Shown here in pieces: positions 40,094 to 48,063 of a stretch of DNA of 64,000 bases (position 1 is its first letter; each line of letters begins with the position of its first letter). Below the pieces are notes generated by a model. That model ran no database searches and had not been told where the DNA came from. It worked only from the letters and a program-made list of their open reading frames with translations. This DNA comes from Amycolatopsis lexingtonensis (GTDB taxonomy: Bacteria; Actinomycetota; Actinomycetes; Mycobacteriales; Pseudonocardiaceae), in contig NZ_JADBEG010000001.1 of assembly GCF_014873755.1 (NCBI RefSeq), positions 8,406,501-8,470,500 of the forward strand, written 5' to 3'. The translations under genes were made by a program, and so were the position numbers.

Positions 40094-40749
40094 CGGGCCA
40101 GCACCCGCCCGAAGTCGCGGGCCGCGCGCAGCGTGCCCCGCACCGAACCGGACACCTTCGACTTGGTGCCCTTGGCGCGCTCGCCGTAGCGGACGTCGAA
40201 CTCGCGGACCCGCCAGCCGGCGCGCTGGGCCTTGATCAGCAGTTCGAGCGGGTAGCCGAACGCCCGGTCGGTGACGCCGAGGCCGAGCAGGGCCCGCCGG
40301 TCCGCGGCGCGCAGGGGCGCGATGTCGCGCACCGGCAGCCCCCGGGTGCGCAACAGCAGCGCCAGCACGACGTTGCCCGCCCTCGCGTGCCAGGGCCACA
40401 CGCCGGGGCCGGTCGGCACCCGGCGCCCGACGGCGAGGTCGGCACCGTCCTCGACCGCGGTCACCAGCCGCGGCAGGTCGGCGAGCTCGAGGGACCCGTC
40501 GGCGTCGGCGAAGCACACGATGTCCGCGGTGGCGGCTTCCAGGCCGGCGTGCACGGCCGCGCCGTAGCCGCGACGCGGTTCGTGGACGACCTTCGCGCCG
40601 AGCGAGGCCGCCACTTCGGGCGAGCCGTCGGCGGAACCGTTGTCGACCACGATCGCGCGGTAGCCCGGGGGCAAGCCGGCCAGTACGCCGGGCAGCGCGC
40701 CGGCTTCGTCGAGGCAAGGGAGGACGACGTCCACTCCTGAGTCAGTCAC
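40090..40749 (-). CDS. Family 2 glycosyltransferase, first gene of the reverse operon
   Basis: The product has 219 residues, a compact GT-A enzyme without membrane segments: VDVVLPCLDEAGALPGVLAG, VDNGSADGS, EPRRGYGAAVHAGLEAA and the metal site FADADGS (D-x-D). The motif set is that of dolichyl/polyprenyl-phosphate sugar synthases. A polyprenyl-phosphate sugar made here could feed the divergent GT-C-like membrane protein. A GTG at 40749 is used; a later GTG is possible. It heads a five-gene operon with all junctions overlapping. Confidence 0.85.
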   Translation of the reverse strand: MTDSGVDVVLPCLDEAGALPGVLAGLPPGYRAIVVDNGSADGSPEVAASLGAKVVHEPRRGYGAAVHAGLEAATADIVCFADADGSLELADLPRLVTAVEDGADLAVGRRVPTGPGVWPWHARAGNVVLALLLRTRGLPVRDIAPLRAADRRALLGLGVTDRAFGYPLELLIKAQRAGWRVREFDVRYGERAKGTKSKVSGSVRGTLRAARDFGRVLAR

Positions 40750-40894
40750 GGCGCCGACCGTAAGTCCGGGATGGACCGGGGAAAACCCTTGTGAGTCTTA
40801 CTGAATCATGACGAGTGACGAGGTTCTTACCGGGTCGTTACGGCCGCTCCGGCCGGGGCGCGGGACGCCGCCCGGGGACTTATGGTGGACAGCG

Positions 40895-42289
40895 ATGAGC
40901 GAGCCGAAATCGGCAGCCCGGCTCGCGAAGCCGCCTGCCCGCGAACTCGAAACCCCGGTCACCGGGCGCAGCGCCGACCTCCTCGCCGTCGCGGCGGCGG
41001 TGGTGCTCGTCGCCGCGGCCACCGCGGTCGGCTTGTACTACAACCGGCCGGGTTCCGGCGTGGTCATCTTCGTTTCCTCGCCGCCGCTGTTCGCCGACTG
41101 GCTGCCGCACGTCGGCCCGGGCTCGGTGTTCGCCGTGCTCGTCGCCGTCGCGGTCGTGCTGCACGGCCCGGCGCTGGCCGCCCGCCTGCCGTGGCGCCGC
41201 GCACTCGCCGCCGGCTACCTGGCCTCGCTGGCCTGGATCTTCTCGCTGACCATGGTCGACGGCTGGTCGCGCGGGTTCGCCGGGCACCTCACCATTCCGC
41301 AGGAATACCTCCACGAAGTCCCCGGAATCACCGACATCCCGCGGATGCTGCGCGAGTTCTCCTCCCGCATCCTCGACTTCCAGCCGAATTCGTGGACGAC
41401 GCACGTCTCCGGGCACCCGCCGGGCGCGACGCTCGTCTTCGTCTGGCTGGACCGGCTCGGCCTGCACGGCGGCGCGTGGGCGGCCACGGCCGTCGTGCTC
41501 GCCGGGAGCCTGGTCGCGGTCGCCGTGCCCGCCACGGTCGCGCTGCTCGGCCGGGCCGAGGCCGCCCGGACGGTGCTGCCGTTCGCCGTCCTCACCCCCG
41601 GCGCGGTGTGGATCGGGGTGTCCGCGGACGGCTTGTTCGCCGGGGTGACCGCCACCGGGCTGGCGCTGCTCGCGTTGTCCGCGCGCGGGTTCACCGACGG
41701 GCGCCGGTACGCCGTCCCGGCCGGTGTGGCCGCCGGGTTCCTGCTCGGCTTCGGCATCTTCCTCTCCTACGGCCTGGTGCTGCTCGGCCTGCTCGCGGTG
41801 GCCGTGGCCGTCCTCGGCCGGCAATGGCGGGCGGCCGCACTGGCGATCGTCGCGGCGCTGGTGGTCGTCGGCCTATTCGCCTGGGCGGGCTTCTGGTGGC
41901 TCGACGGCTACCACCTGGTCGTCGAGCGCTACTACCAGGGCGTCGCGCTGGTCCGGCCCTATTCGTACTGGGTGTGGGCGGACCTGGCGGCGGTGACCGT
42001 CGCCCTCGGCCCCGCGGTGGTGGCCGCCCTCCGCCGGGGCGTCGCCGGAGCGGGACGCGGCCTGCTGTCCGATCCGGTGCTGCTCCTCGGCGCCGCCGCG
42101 CTGCTCACCATCCTCTTCGCCGACGTCTCGGGCCTGTCGAAAGCCGAGACCGAACGGATCTGGCTACCGTTCGGGGTGTGGTTGCTGCCGCTGACGGCGT
42201 TGCTGCCGCGGCCCGGACGCCGGTGGTGGCTGGCCGCGCAGGCGGCGACGGCGCTGGCGGTCAACCACCTGCTGCTGACCGGCTGGTGA
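40895..42289 (+). CDS. Polytopic membrane protein, probable GT-C-type glycosyltransferase
   Basis: The product has 464 residues from ATG 40895 with about 11-12 hydrophobic segments. The loop FQPNSWTTHVSGHPPGATLV after the third or fourth segment, followed by later LDGYHLVVERYYQGVA, is typical of actinobacterial polyprenyl-linked sugar transferases of the ArnT/mannosyltransferase type. It lacks a clear catalytic Asp-Glu loop, so the activity is an inference. It is divergent from the GT2 operon and precedes a two-component pair by 10 bases. A TATGGT at 40881-40886 may be its -10, giving a near-leaderless transcript. Confidence 0.62.
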   Translation: MSEPKSAARLAKPPARELETPVTGRSADLLAVAAAVVLVAAATAVGLYYNRPGSGVVIFVSSPPLFADWLPHVGPGSVFAVLVAVAVVLHGPALAARLPWRRALAAGYLASLAWIFSLTMVDGWSRGFAGHLTIPQEYLHEVPGITDIPRMLREFSSRILDFQPNSWTTHVSGHPPGATLVFVWLDRLGLHGGAWAATAVVLAGSLVAVAVPATVALLGRAEAARTVLPFAVLTPGAVWIGVSADGLFAGVTATGLALLALSARGFTDGRRYAVPAGVAAGFLLGFGIFLSYGLVLLGLLAVAVAVLGRQWRAAALAIVAALVVVGLFAWAGFWWLDGYHLVVERYYQGVALVRPYSYWVWADLAAVTVALGPAVVAALRRGVAGAGRGLLSDPVLLLGAAALLTILFADVSGLSKAETERIWLPFGVWLLPLTALLPRPGRRWWLAAQAATALAVNHLLLTGW

Positions 42290-42299
42290 GGGAGACGTG

Positions 42300-43001
42300 A
42301 TGAACGATCAGGCCGGGCGCGTGCTCGTGGTCGACGACGACGAGACGGTCCGCGACGTCGTCCGCCGCTACCTGGAGGTGGCCGGGTTCACCGTCGACCA
42401 GGCCGGCGACGGCGCGGACGGGCTGGCCAAGTTCGCCGCCCACGAGCCCGACCTCGTCGTCCTCGACGTCATGATGCCGGGCATCAACGGCCTCGAGGTG
42501 TGCAAGCGGCTGCGCCAGGTCAGCCAGGTGCCGATCGTCATGCTCACCGCGCTCGGCGAGGAGGAGAACCGGATCGCCGGGCTCCAGCTCGGCGCCGACG
42601 ACTACGTGACGAAACCGTTCAGCCCCAAGGAACTCGCGCTCCGCGTCGCCTCCGTGCTGCGCCGCGCGCGGATGCCGCGCCCGCAACCGGCCGCGGCGGT
42701 GCTGGCGGACGGCGACCTCCGCCTGCAGATGAACGCGCGCACCGCGACGCTCGGCGGCCGCGAACTGCCGCTCACCACGCGGGAGTTCGACCTGCTCGCG
42801 TTCTTCCTCGCCCATCCCGGCGTCGCCTTCTCGCGCGCGGACCTGCTCGAGAAGGTGTGGGGCTGGGACTTCGGCGACCAGTCCACGGTGACCGTCCACG
42901 TGCGACGGTTGCGCGAAAAGATCGAGCGCGACCCGGCCAAGCCGGCCCGGGTGGCGACCGTGTGGGGTGTCGGCTACCGCTACGACCGGGAGCAGCCGTG
43001 A
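42300..43001 (+). CDS. OmpR-family response regulator
   Basis: A 233-residue regulator: receiver domain with VLVVDDDETVRD, Asp 56 in LVVLDVMMPG and Lys in YVTKPFSPKEL; winged helix with LTTREFDLLAFFLAHPGVAF and VTVHVRRLREKIERDPAKPA. The ATG at 42300 follows GAGGGAG; a GTG one codon earlier is equally placed. It is 10 bases after the membrane transferase gene and overlaps the kinase gene (GTGA), so all three are likely one transcript. Confidence 0.88.
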   Translation: MNDQAGRVLVVDDDETVRDVVRRYLEVAGFTVDQAGDGADGLAKFAAHEPDLVVLDVMMPGINGLEVCKRLRQVSQVPIVMLTALGEEENRIAGLQLGADDYVTKPFSPKELALRVASVLRRARMPRPQPAAAVLADGDLRLQMNARTATLGGRELPLTTREFDLLAFFLAHPGVAFSRADLLEKVWGWDFGDQSTVTVHVRRLREKIERDPAKPARVATVWGVGYRYDREQP

Positions 43002-44047
43002 TCGAACCCGGTGAGTCCTTCGACGAGATCGTCACCCACCTCTGGCACATCCTGCCGGTCGCGCTGCTCTTCGCGCTCCCGGTGGCCGCACTGGGCGGAG
43101 TGGTGCTCTACGTGCTGCGCCGCGGCTCCCTGGCCACCACGCTGACCGTGCTGGTGCTGATCCCGGTGGTCGCCACGCTGGTCGGCGTGCTCGGGATCAG
43201 CGGGTTCATGTTCACCCCGGCGCTGACCACGATGCTGCTGGTCTGCCTGCTCGTCGGCCTGATCACCGTGCCCGCGGCGATCGTCTTCGGCCGGGCCATC
43301 GCGCGCCGCAGCGTGTGGGAGCGGGAGGCGCGCGAACGCGAACGCGCGGCCGAGGCGTCCCGCCGCGAGCTGGTCGCCTGGATCAGCCACGACCTGCGCA
43401 GCCCGCTGGCCGGCATCCAGGCGATGGCCGAGGCGCTGGCCGACGGCGTGGTGTCCGAACGCGACGAGGTCGCCGACTACGCCCAGCGGATCACCGGCGA
43501 GACCACCCGCCTGTCCGCGATGGTCGGCGACCTGTTCGAGCTCTCGCGGATCACGGCCGGCGCTCTGGAACTCACCATGTCCGCGGTGCCGTTGCAGGAC
43601 GTCGTCAGCGACGCGGTCGCCGCACAGGCCCCGGTGGCCGAGCGCAAGCGCGTGCGGGTGCTCGCCAACGCGTCGACCTGGCCGGTGGTGTCCGGGAGCG
43701 ACCCGGAACTGGCCCGGATCGTGCGGAACCTGGTCTCCAACGCCATCCGGCACACCCCGCCCGACGGGACGGTCGCGGTGCAGATCGGCGTCGACGGCGA
43801 CGAAGCCCTGCTCGCCGTCGACGACTCGTGCGGCGGTATCCCGGACGACGAGATCACCCGCGTTTTCGACGTCGCCTTCCGCGGGACGCAGGCGAGGACA
43901 CCGGAACGCGGCGGGACGACCAGTGGTGGTGGGCTGGGGCTGGCCATCGCCAAGGGGCTGGTCGAGGCGCACCGCGGGAAGATCGGCGTCCACAACCACG
44001 GGCCGGGGTGCCGGTTCGAGGTGCGGCTGCCGCTGGCAATGCCCTAG
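42998..44047 (+). CDS. Sensor histidine kinase
   Basis: The product has 349 residues from GTG 42998. Three hydrophobic segments (about 14-37, 45-68, 72-95) with almost no outer domain are followed by a charged coiled coil (REARERERAAEASRRELVAW), the HisKA box ISHDLRSPLAGIQ with His 131, and HATPase motifs NLVSNAIRHTP, VDDSCGGI and GGGLGLAIAKGLV. A kinase with so little external sequence probably senses in or near the membrane. Its stop codon TAG lies in the CTAG target of the downstream IS5-family insertion, which leaves the protein unchanged. Confidence 0.88.
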   Translation: MIEPGESFDEIVTHLWHILPVALLFALPVAALGGVVLYVLRRGSLATTLTVLVLIPVVATLVGVLGISGFMFTPALTTMLLVCLLVGLITVPAAIVFGRAIARRSVWEREARERERAAEASRRELVAWISHDLRSPLAGIQAMAEALADGVVSERDEVADYAQRITGETTRLSAMVGDLFELSRITAGALELTMSAVPLQDVVSDAVAAQAPVAERKRVRVLANASTWPVVSGSDPELARIVRNLVSNAIRHTPPDGTVAVQIGVDGDEALLAVDDSCGGIPDDEITRVFDVAFRGTQARTPERGGTTSGGGLGLAIAKGLVEAHRGKIGVHNHGPGCRFEVRLPLAMP

Positions 44048-44121
44048 GGCCTGTATCGAAGTCGTTTCGGGCAGGTTGAGCTGGAGTCGGCGCCGTTGAG
44101 CGTGTCGGTGGCCGGGAATGG

Positions 44122-44574
44122 GTGAGGTCTCCGGTAGATGGTTCGTCGACCAAGAAGAACCTGAACACCGGAGACCTCGTGGACACCCTAGCGGTGGCGG
44201 GGCGGTTCGACCTGACCGACGCTCAGTGGGCAGCGCTGGAGCCGTTGCTGCCCGAGCCGAAGCGGCCCGGGCGACCGTCGATGTGGACCAAGCGGCAGCT
44301 GATCGACGCGATCCGGTGGCGGGTGCGTGCCGGTGCGCCGTGGCGGGACATCCCCGCTGGGTATGGCTCGTGGGCTGCGGCGTATGGGCTGTTTCGGCGG
44401 TGGCAGCGTGATGGCACCTGGAGGCGGATATTGACCGCATTGCAGGCGTTGGCCGAGGCGGCGGGGCGGATCGTCTGGGACGTGAGCGTGGACTCCACGA
44501 TCACTCGGGCGCATCAGCATGCCGCAGGTGCGCGTAAAAGGGGGATCTGCAAGCTGAGTCGCCGGGCGGGGTGA
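44122..44574 (+). CDS. IS5-family transposase, first frame (N-terminal part)
   Basis: A 150-residue frame with the DUF4096 N-terminal domain ([40 protein letters not shown]) and the first catalytic Asp in [20 protein letters not shown]. It ends in an overlap with the second frame at 44571, and a ribosomal frameshift at a run of G residues (near 44540-44570) probably makes the full transposase. Confidence 0.88.
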   Translation: MRSPVDGSSTKKNLNTGDLVDTLAVAGRFDLTDAQWAALEPLLPEPKRPGRPSMWTKRQLIDAIRWRVRAGAPWRDIPAGYGSWAAAYGLFRRWQRDGTWRRILTALQALAEAAGRIVWDVSVDSTITRAHQHAAGARKRGICKLSRRAG

Positions 44575-45074
44575 CCGCCGAGCCGGACGATCATGCGTTG
44601 GGCCGGTCCCGCGGTGGGTGGACCACGAAGCTGCATCTGGGCTGTGAGCAGGGGCAGAAGCCGTTGTCGATCGTGCTGACCGCCGGGCAGCGTGGTGACA
44701 GCCCGCAGTTCATTCCCGTCCTGCGTGGTATCCGGGTGCCCCGGCTGACCGGTGGCGGGCGCCCACGCACACGGCCGGACCGGGTGCTGGCGGACAAGGC
44801 CTACACCTCCAAGGCCAATCGGGCTCACCTGCGCAAACGTGGGATCAAGGCGACAATTCCGAGCAAAGCTGATCAAGACGCGCACCGCAAGGCCAAGGGG
44901 TCGAAGGGCGGCCGGCCACCGGCCTTCGACCCCGAAACCTACAAGCAGCGTCACGCCGTGGAGTGCGGCATCAACCGCCTCAAACGCCACCGCGCCGTGG
45001 CCACCCGATACGACAAACTCGCCGTCCGCTACGAAGCCACCATCCACATCGCAGCTATCGACGAATGGCTCTGA
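44571..45074 (+). CDS. IS5-family transposase, second frame (C-terminal part)
   Basis: The frame has 167 residues with [20 protein letters not shown], the second catalytic Asp in [13 protein letters not shown] and the Glu region in [20 protein letters not shown] with the K/R residue that follows in this family. It is normally expressed as a fusion with the first frame by frameshifting. Confidence 0.88.
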   Translation: MTAEPDDHALGRSRGGWTTKLHLGCEQGQKPLSIVLTAGQRGDSPQFIPVLRGIRVPRLTGGGRPRTRPDRVLADKAYTSKANRAHLRKRGIKATIPSKADQDAHRKAKGSKGGRPPAFDPETYKQRHAVECGINRLKRHRAVATRYDKLAVRYEATIHIAAIDEWL

Positions 45075-45092
45075 CCGACTTCGATACAGGCC

Positions 45093-45260
45093 CTAGAGGC
45101 CGTAGGTCCGGTGCATCGTGCGCAGGGTCCGGACCACCGCGGCCCTGAGTTCGGCCGGGGCGAGCACTTCGGCTTCGGCGCCGAGCTTGAGGATTTCCGG
45201 CACGGCGGCCTCGACCGACTCGATGGGGATCTCGACCTCGGTCCAACCCCCGCCCCGGCG
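45093..45260 (-). pseudogene. C-terminal fragment of a WYL-domain regulator
   Basis: The reverse strand carries about 50 codons in frame to TAG at 45095-45093: GWTEVEIPIESVEAAVPEIL, KLGAEAEVLAPAELRAAVVR, TLRTMHRTYGL. This is the end of a YafY/WYL-domain transcription factor (the V..PF.S...A...LL.LG..VEVL.P.ELR pattern). The first ~270 residues, including HTH and most of the WYL domain, are missing. The break is at about 45246-45268, where a SnoaL-like fragment begins on the other strand. Confidence 0.72.
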
Positions 45261-45265
45261 ACCGG

Positions 45266-45441
45266 GGCGAGCCGGAGCTGAGAACCCTGGTCGAGGGCCG
45301 GGACGCCGTGGTGCTCGGCGAAATCCGTCAGACGGTTCGGGACACCGGCCGCGCTTACACAGCTCGCTGCGCGCTCCACCTGACCGCCGGTACCACGTCT
45401 ACGAGGACAGCCTTTCCGTCGCGGAGGCGCTCGCCGGCTAA
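45266..45441 (+). pseudogene. C-terminal fragment of a SnoaL/NTF2-like gene, frameshifted
   Basis: One forward frame reads EPELRTLVEGRDAVVLGEIR, QTVRDTGRAYTARCALHLTA; after about 45390 the sequence continues in another frame as YHVYEDSLSVAEALAG and TAA. Together they give the end of a SnoaL-like protein (V..TGR.Y..R.al.l....G.I..Y..Y.DslsvA.Al), with a small deletion between the frames and the N-terminal half missing. The stop overlaps the convergent epimerase stop. Confidence 0.62.
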
Positions 45442-46508
45442 GCCCGGACCGGGTCGCGCAGCTCCGCCGTGGCGAAGTCCGCCATGCCCTTTTCGAAGCC
45501 GATTTCCGCCGTGAAGCCCAGCAGTTCGCGGGCGCGGGCGGGGTCGGCCACCACGTGGCGGACGTCGGCTGCGCGGGCGCCGCCGACCACCTGGGGCGCC
45601 GGGCCGCCGCACGCCCTGGCCAGCTCGACCGCCAGCTCGCCCACCGTGTGCGGGGTGCCGGAGCAGACGTTCACCGGGGTGAGGTCGCCCGCCGGGCCTG
45701 CTATCCTGAGGGCCAGGACGTTCGCCCTGGCGACGTCGTGGACGTGGACGAAGTCCCGCTGCTGGCGGCCGTCCTCCAGCACACGCGGGGCTTCGCCGCG
45801 CACCAGCGACGAACGGAACAGCGACGCCACCCCGGCGTACGGGGTGTTCTGCGGCATCCGCGGGCCGTAGACGTTGTGGTAGCGCATCGCCCACACGCTG
45901 CCGCCCGTCTGCCGGGCCCACGCGCCGGCCAGGTGTTCCTGTGCGAGCTTCGTCGCCGCGTACGTGCTGCGCGGGTTCAGCGGTGCGTCCTCGGGCACCA
46001 GCTGCCACGCCAGCTCGGCCCCGCAGGACGGGCAGCGCGGCTCGAAGCGACCGGCGTCCACATCGGACTCGCGGCGCGGCGACGGCGGCACCACGCCGTG
46101 CTCCGGGCAGGCGTACCGGCCTTCGCCGTAGACGACCATCGACGACGCCAGCACCAGCTTCCGCACGCCCGCCTCGTGCATCGCGGCCAGCAGCACCGCC
46201 GTGCCGTAGTCGTTGTTCAGGGCGTACGAAGGCGCGTCCGACGGGTCGACGCCGTGCCCGACCACCGCCGCCTGGTGGCAGACCGCGTCGGCGCCGTCCA
46301 GCAGCTCCGCGACGATCTCGGTGTCGGTGACGTCGCCGCGCAGGAACCGGTGCCGTCCGGTGTACGGCGGCGGGGTGCGGGAGCCGTGCGCCGTCGGGAG
46401 CAGGTTGTCGAGCACCACGACCTCGTCACCGCCGTCGGCGAGGAGGTCGGCGATGTGTGATCCGATGAACCCGGCTCCGCCGGTGACCAGTACGCGCACA
46501 CCGGTCAC
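45438..46508 (-). CDS. NAD-dependent epimerase/dehydratase (extended SDR)
   Basis: A 356-residue nucleotide-sugar epimerase type enzyme. The Rossmann motif VTGGAGFIGSHIAD lies at the N-terminus, then VLDNLLPTAHG, the DVTD cofactor site, the catalytic Tyr-x3-Lys in YAATKLAQEHLAG and YHNVYGPRMPQNTPY. An insertion with CPEHG ... CPSCGAEL looks like a small zinc-binding loop, unusual for GalE but seen in some actinobacterial SDRs. Start: GTG 46508, with GTG 46499 as alternative. It probably interconverts UDP- or dTDP-sugars for cell-wall glycans. Confidence 0.82.
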   Translation of the reverse strand: MTGVRVLVTGGAGFIGSHIADLLADGGDEVVVLDNLLPTAHGSRTPPPYTGRHRFLRGDVTDTEIVAELLDGADAVCHQAAVVGHGVDPSDAPSYALNNDYGTAVLLAAMHEAGVRKLVLASSMVVYGEGRYACPEHGVVPPSPRRESDVDAGRFEPRCPSCGAELAWQLVPEDAPLNPRSTYAATKLAQEHLAGAWARQTGGSVWAMRYHNVYGPRMPQNTPYAGVASLFRSSLVRGEAPRVLEDGRQQRDFVHVHDVARANVLALRIAGPAGDLTPVNVCSGTPHTVGELAVELARACGGPAPQVVGGARAADVRHVVADPARARELLGFTAEIGFEKGMADFATAELRDPVRA

Positions 46509-46622
46509 GCTAGGGGGCCGCACGCGGGCTTGCCGAGGGCCGCGCGGTCACGTCACCGGATCGTCAGAACTCACCCGGCACCTCCCGCCGCCGGGCGGCC
46601 GAAACCGACTACGGTGGGCGCC

Positions 46623-47123
46623 ATGGAACGGAGTGCACAACGGCTGGGCCGGGCCCTCGTGGTCATCGTGGACGATCGCGTGGCGCACGGCGAGCACGAG
46701 GACACCAGCGGCCCGCTCGTCACGGAGCTGCTCGAAGAAGCGGGCTTCATCGTCGACGGTGTGGTGGTCGTCGACGCCGAGACCACTGGTATCCGCAACG
46801 CGCTCAACACGGCCGTGATCGGCGGTGCCGACCTGGTGATCACCGTCGGCGGCACCGGCGTGCTGCCGCGCGACCGGACGCCCGACGCCACCGCCGGCGT
46901 GCTCGACCGCCCGATCCCGGGGATCAGCGAGGCGATCCGCGCGTCCGGCTTGGCGGCCGGAGCCGTGGACGCCGGGATCTCGCGGGGGCTGGCGGGCGTG
47001 TCCGGCAGCACGCTGGTGGTCAACCTCGCCGGGTCGCGGTCGGCGGTGCGCGACGGGATGGCGACGCTGACCTCGCTCGTGCCGCACGTGATCGACGAGC
47101 TTTCGGGCCTCGAAGAGGTCTGA
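46623..47123 (+). CDS. moaB: Molybdopterin adenylyltransferase-type MoaB protein
   Basis: The product is a 166-residue single MoCF-biosynthesis domain: RALVVIVDDRVAHGEHEDTS, VVDAETTGIRNAL, the TVGGTGVLPRDRTPDAT motif (GGTG.. adenylation site) and VSGSTLVVNLAGSRSAVRDG. MoaB/MogA enzymes adenylate molybdopterin before metal insertion. In mycobacteria a moaB paralogue (moaB2) lies beside mprAB-pepD and mscL, as here, which supports orthology. The start ATG is 46623. Confidence 0.9.
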   Translation: MERSAQRLGRALVVIVDDRVAHGEHEDTSGPLVTELLEEAGFIVDGVVVVDAETTGIRNALNTAVIGGADLVITVGGTGVLPRDRTPDATAGVLDRPIPGISEAIRASGLAAGAVDAGISRGLAGVSGSTLVVNLAGSRSAVRDGMATLTSLVPHVIDELSGLEEV

Positions 47124-47145
47124 TCCCCCGTTGACCGGGCCGGGG

Positions 47146-47613
47146 ATGGGCGAGATCGAGGCCTGGTTCGACGGTGTCCTCGCCGCGCGGATCAGCCGCG
47201 ACGCGGCTGACCGCTGGGCCATGAAGTGGCTCAGCGACGACTTCGGCGGCCAGGTCGATCTCGACGAAGATCAGCTCTGGGCGCTCGATCTGCTCGGCGG
47301 CATCGACCTCACCCACGGGCCGGAAGCGGACTTCCTGCACAGCGAGGAACAGATCCGCGGGTGGCGGGACGAGGTGCGGGCACGCCGCTCGGCGTTCGCT
47401 CTGGAGTTGTCAAAGAACGAGGCGTGGGACACTGGGGTCATGCCGGGCGAACAGCGGAAACCCCAGACCAGCAGCGAGCGGCGCCGCCGGGTCGACGAGA
47501 TCTTCGGGGACGTCCTGCCCGAGACGACCTCCGACGAGCGCGACCCCGAGCGGCGCACCGGTCTCCCGGACGACTGGTACCGGGAGAACCGGCCACCGCA
47601 CCACGATCGCTGA
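47146..47613 (+). CDS. Hypothetical actinobacterial protein, 155 aa (possibly two products)
   Basis: The frame from ATG 47146 encodes a helical acidic N-terminal part (GEIEAWFDGVLAARISRDAA, ...LWALDLLGGIDLTHG). A basic C-terminal part begins at an internal ATG 47440 (MPGEQRKPQTSSERRRRVDE) and ends LPDDWYRENRPPHHDR. That last 57-residue module is common in actinomycetes as a separate small protein. TTGTCA at 47407 and the less typical codons just before 47440 suggest an internal promoter or start, so two products are possible. Confidence 0.6.
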   Translation: MGEIEAWFDGVLAARISRDAADRWAMKWLSDDFGGQVDLDEDQLWALDLLGGIDLTHGPEADFLHSEEQIRGWRDEVRARRSAFALELSKNEAWDTGVMPGEQRKPQTSSERRRRVDEIFGDVLPETTSDERDPERRTGLPDDWYRENRPPHHDR

Positions 47614-47619
47614 GCCGGC

Positions 47620-48033
47620 TCAGTCGCGGCCGTTGTCGCGCTGGGCCTGCGCACGCAGCAGGTCGCGGATCTCGATGAGCAGCTCGACGTCGGTGGGCTC
47701 GGCCGGGCCCGGCTCCTGGCCGCGCTTGCGCCGCTCCTGCACGTGCTTCACCGGCAGCACGATCACGAAGTAGACGACCGCCGCGACCAGGACGAAGTTG
47801 ATCGCCGCGTTGATCACGTTGCCGAAGTCCAGGAACGTGGCGGGGTTGTTGTCGAAGATCTGGTACCCGAGGCCCTTGGCGGCGTCCGTACCGCCGATCG
47901 TGCTGATCAGCGGCTTGACGAGGCCGTTGGTGAACGCCGTGACGATCGCCGTGAACGCCGAGCCGATGACCACCGCGACGGCGAGGTCGACGACGTTGCC
48001 GCGCATCAGGAAGTCTTTGAAACCCTTGAACAC
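47620..48033 (-). CDS. mscL: Large-conductance mechanosensitive channel
   Basis: The product has 137 residues from GTG 48033: MFKGFKDFLMRGNVVDLAVA followed by VVIGSAFTAIVTAF (N-terminal amphipathic helix and first membrane helix), a periplasmic loop with ISTIGGTDAAKGL, and the second helix NAAINFVLVAAVVYFVIVLP with a cytoplasmic helical bundle (LLIEIRDLLRAQ). It opens under membrane tension during osmotic downshock. It follows the moaB region, as in mycobacteria. Confidence 0.95.
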   Translation of the reverse strand: MFKGFKDFLMRGNVVDLAVAVVIGSAFTAIVTAFTNGLVKPLISTIGGTDAAKGLGYQIFDNNPATFLDFGNVINAAINFVLVAAVVYFVIVLPVKHVQERRKRGQEPGPAEPTDVELLIEIRDLLRAQAQRDNGRD

Positions 48034-48063
48034 TTGCTCTCCTCGAGAACGGGCTGGTGGGGG

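Larger units (their letters stand above)
44048..45092. mobile_element. IS5-family insertion sequence, 1045 bp, complete
   Basis: Perfect 17-bp terminal inverted repeats GGCCTGTATCGAAGTCG lie at 44048-44064 and, inverted, at 45076-45092. They are flanked by CTAG direct duplications at 44044-44047 and 45093-45096; a 4-bp YTAR-type target is characteristic of IS5-family elements. Two overlapping frames encode the DDE transposase. Intact ends, exact duplication and intact frames indicate a recent insertion. It split a point where the TAG stop of the kinase (+) and the TAG stop of a WYL regulator (-) shared one CTAG. Confidence 0.92.
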
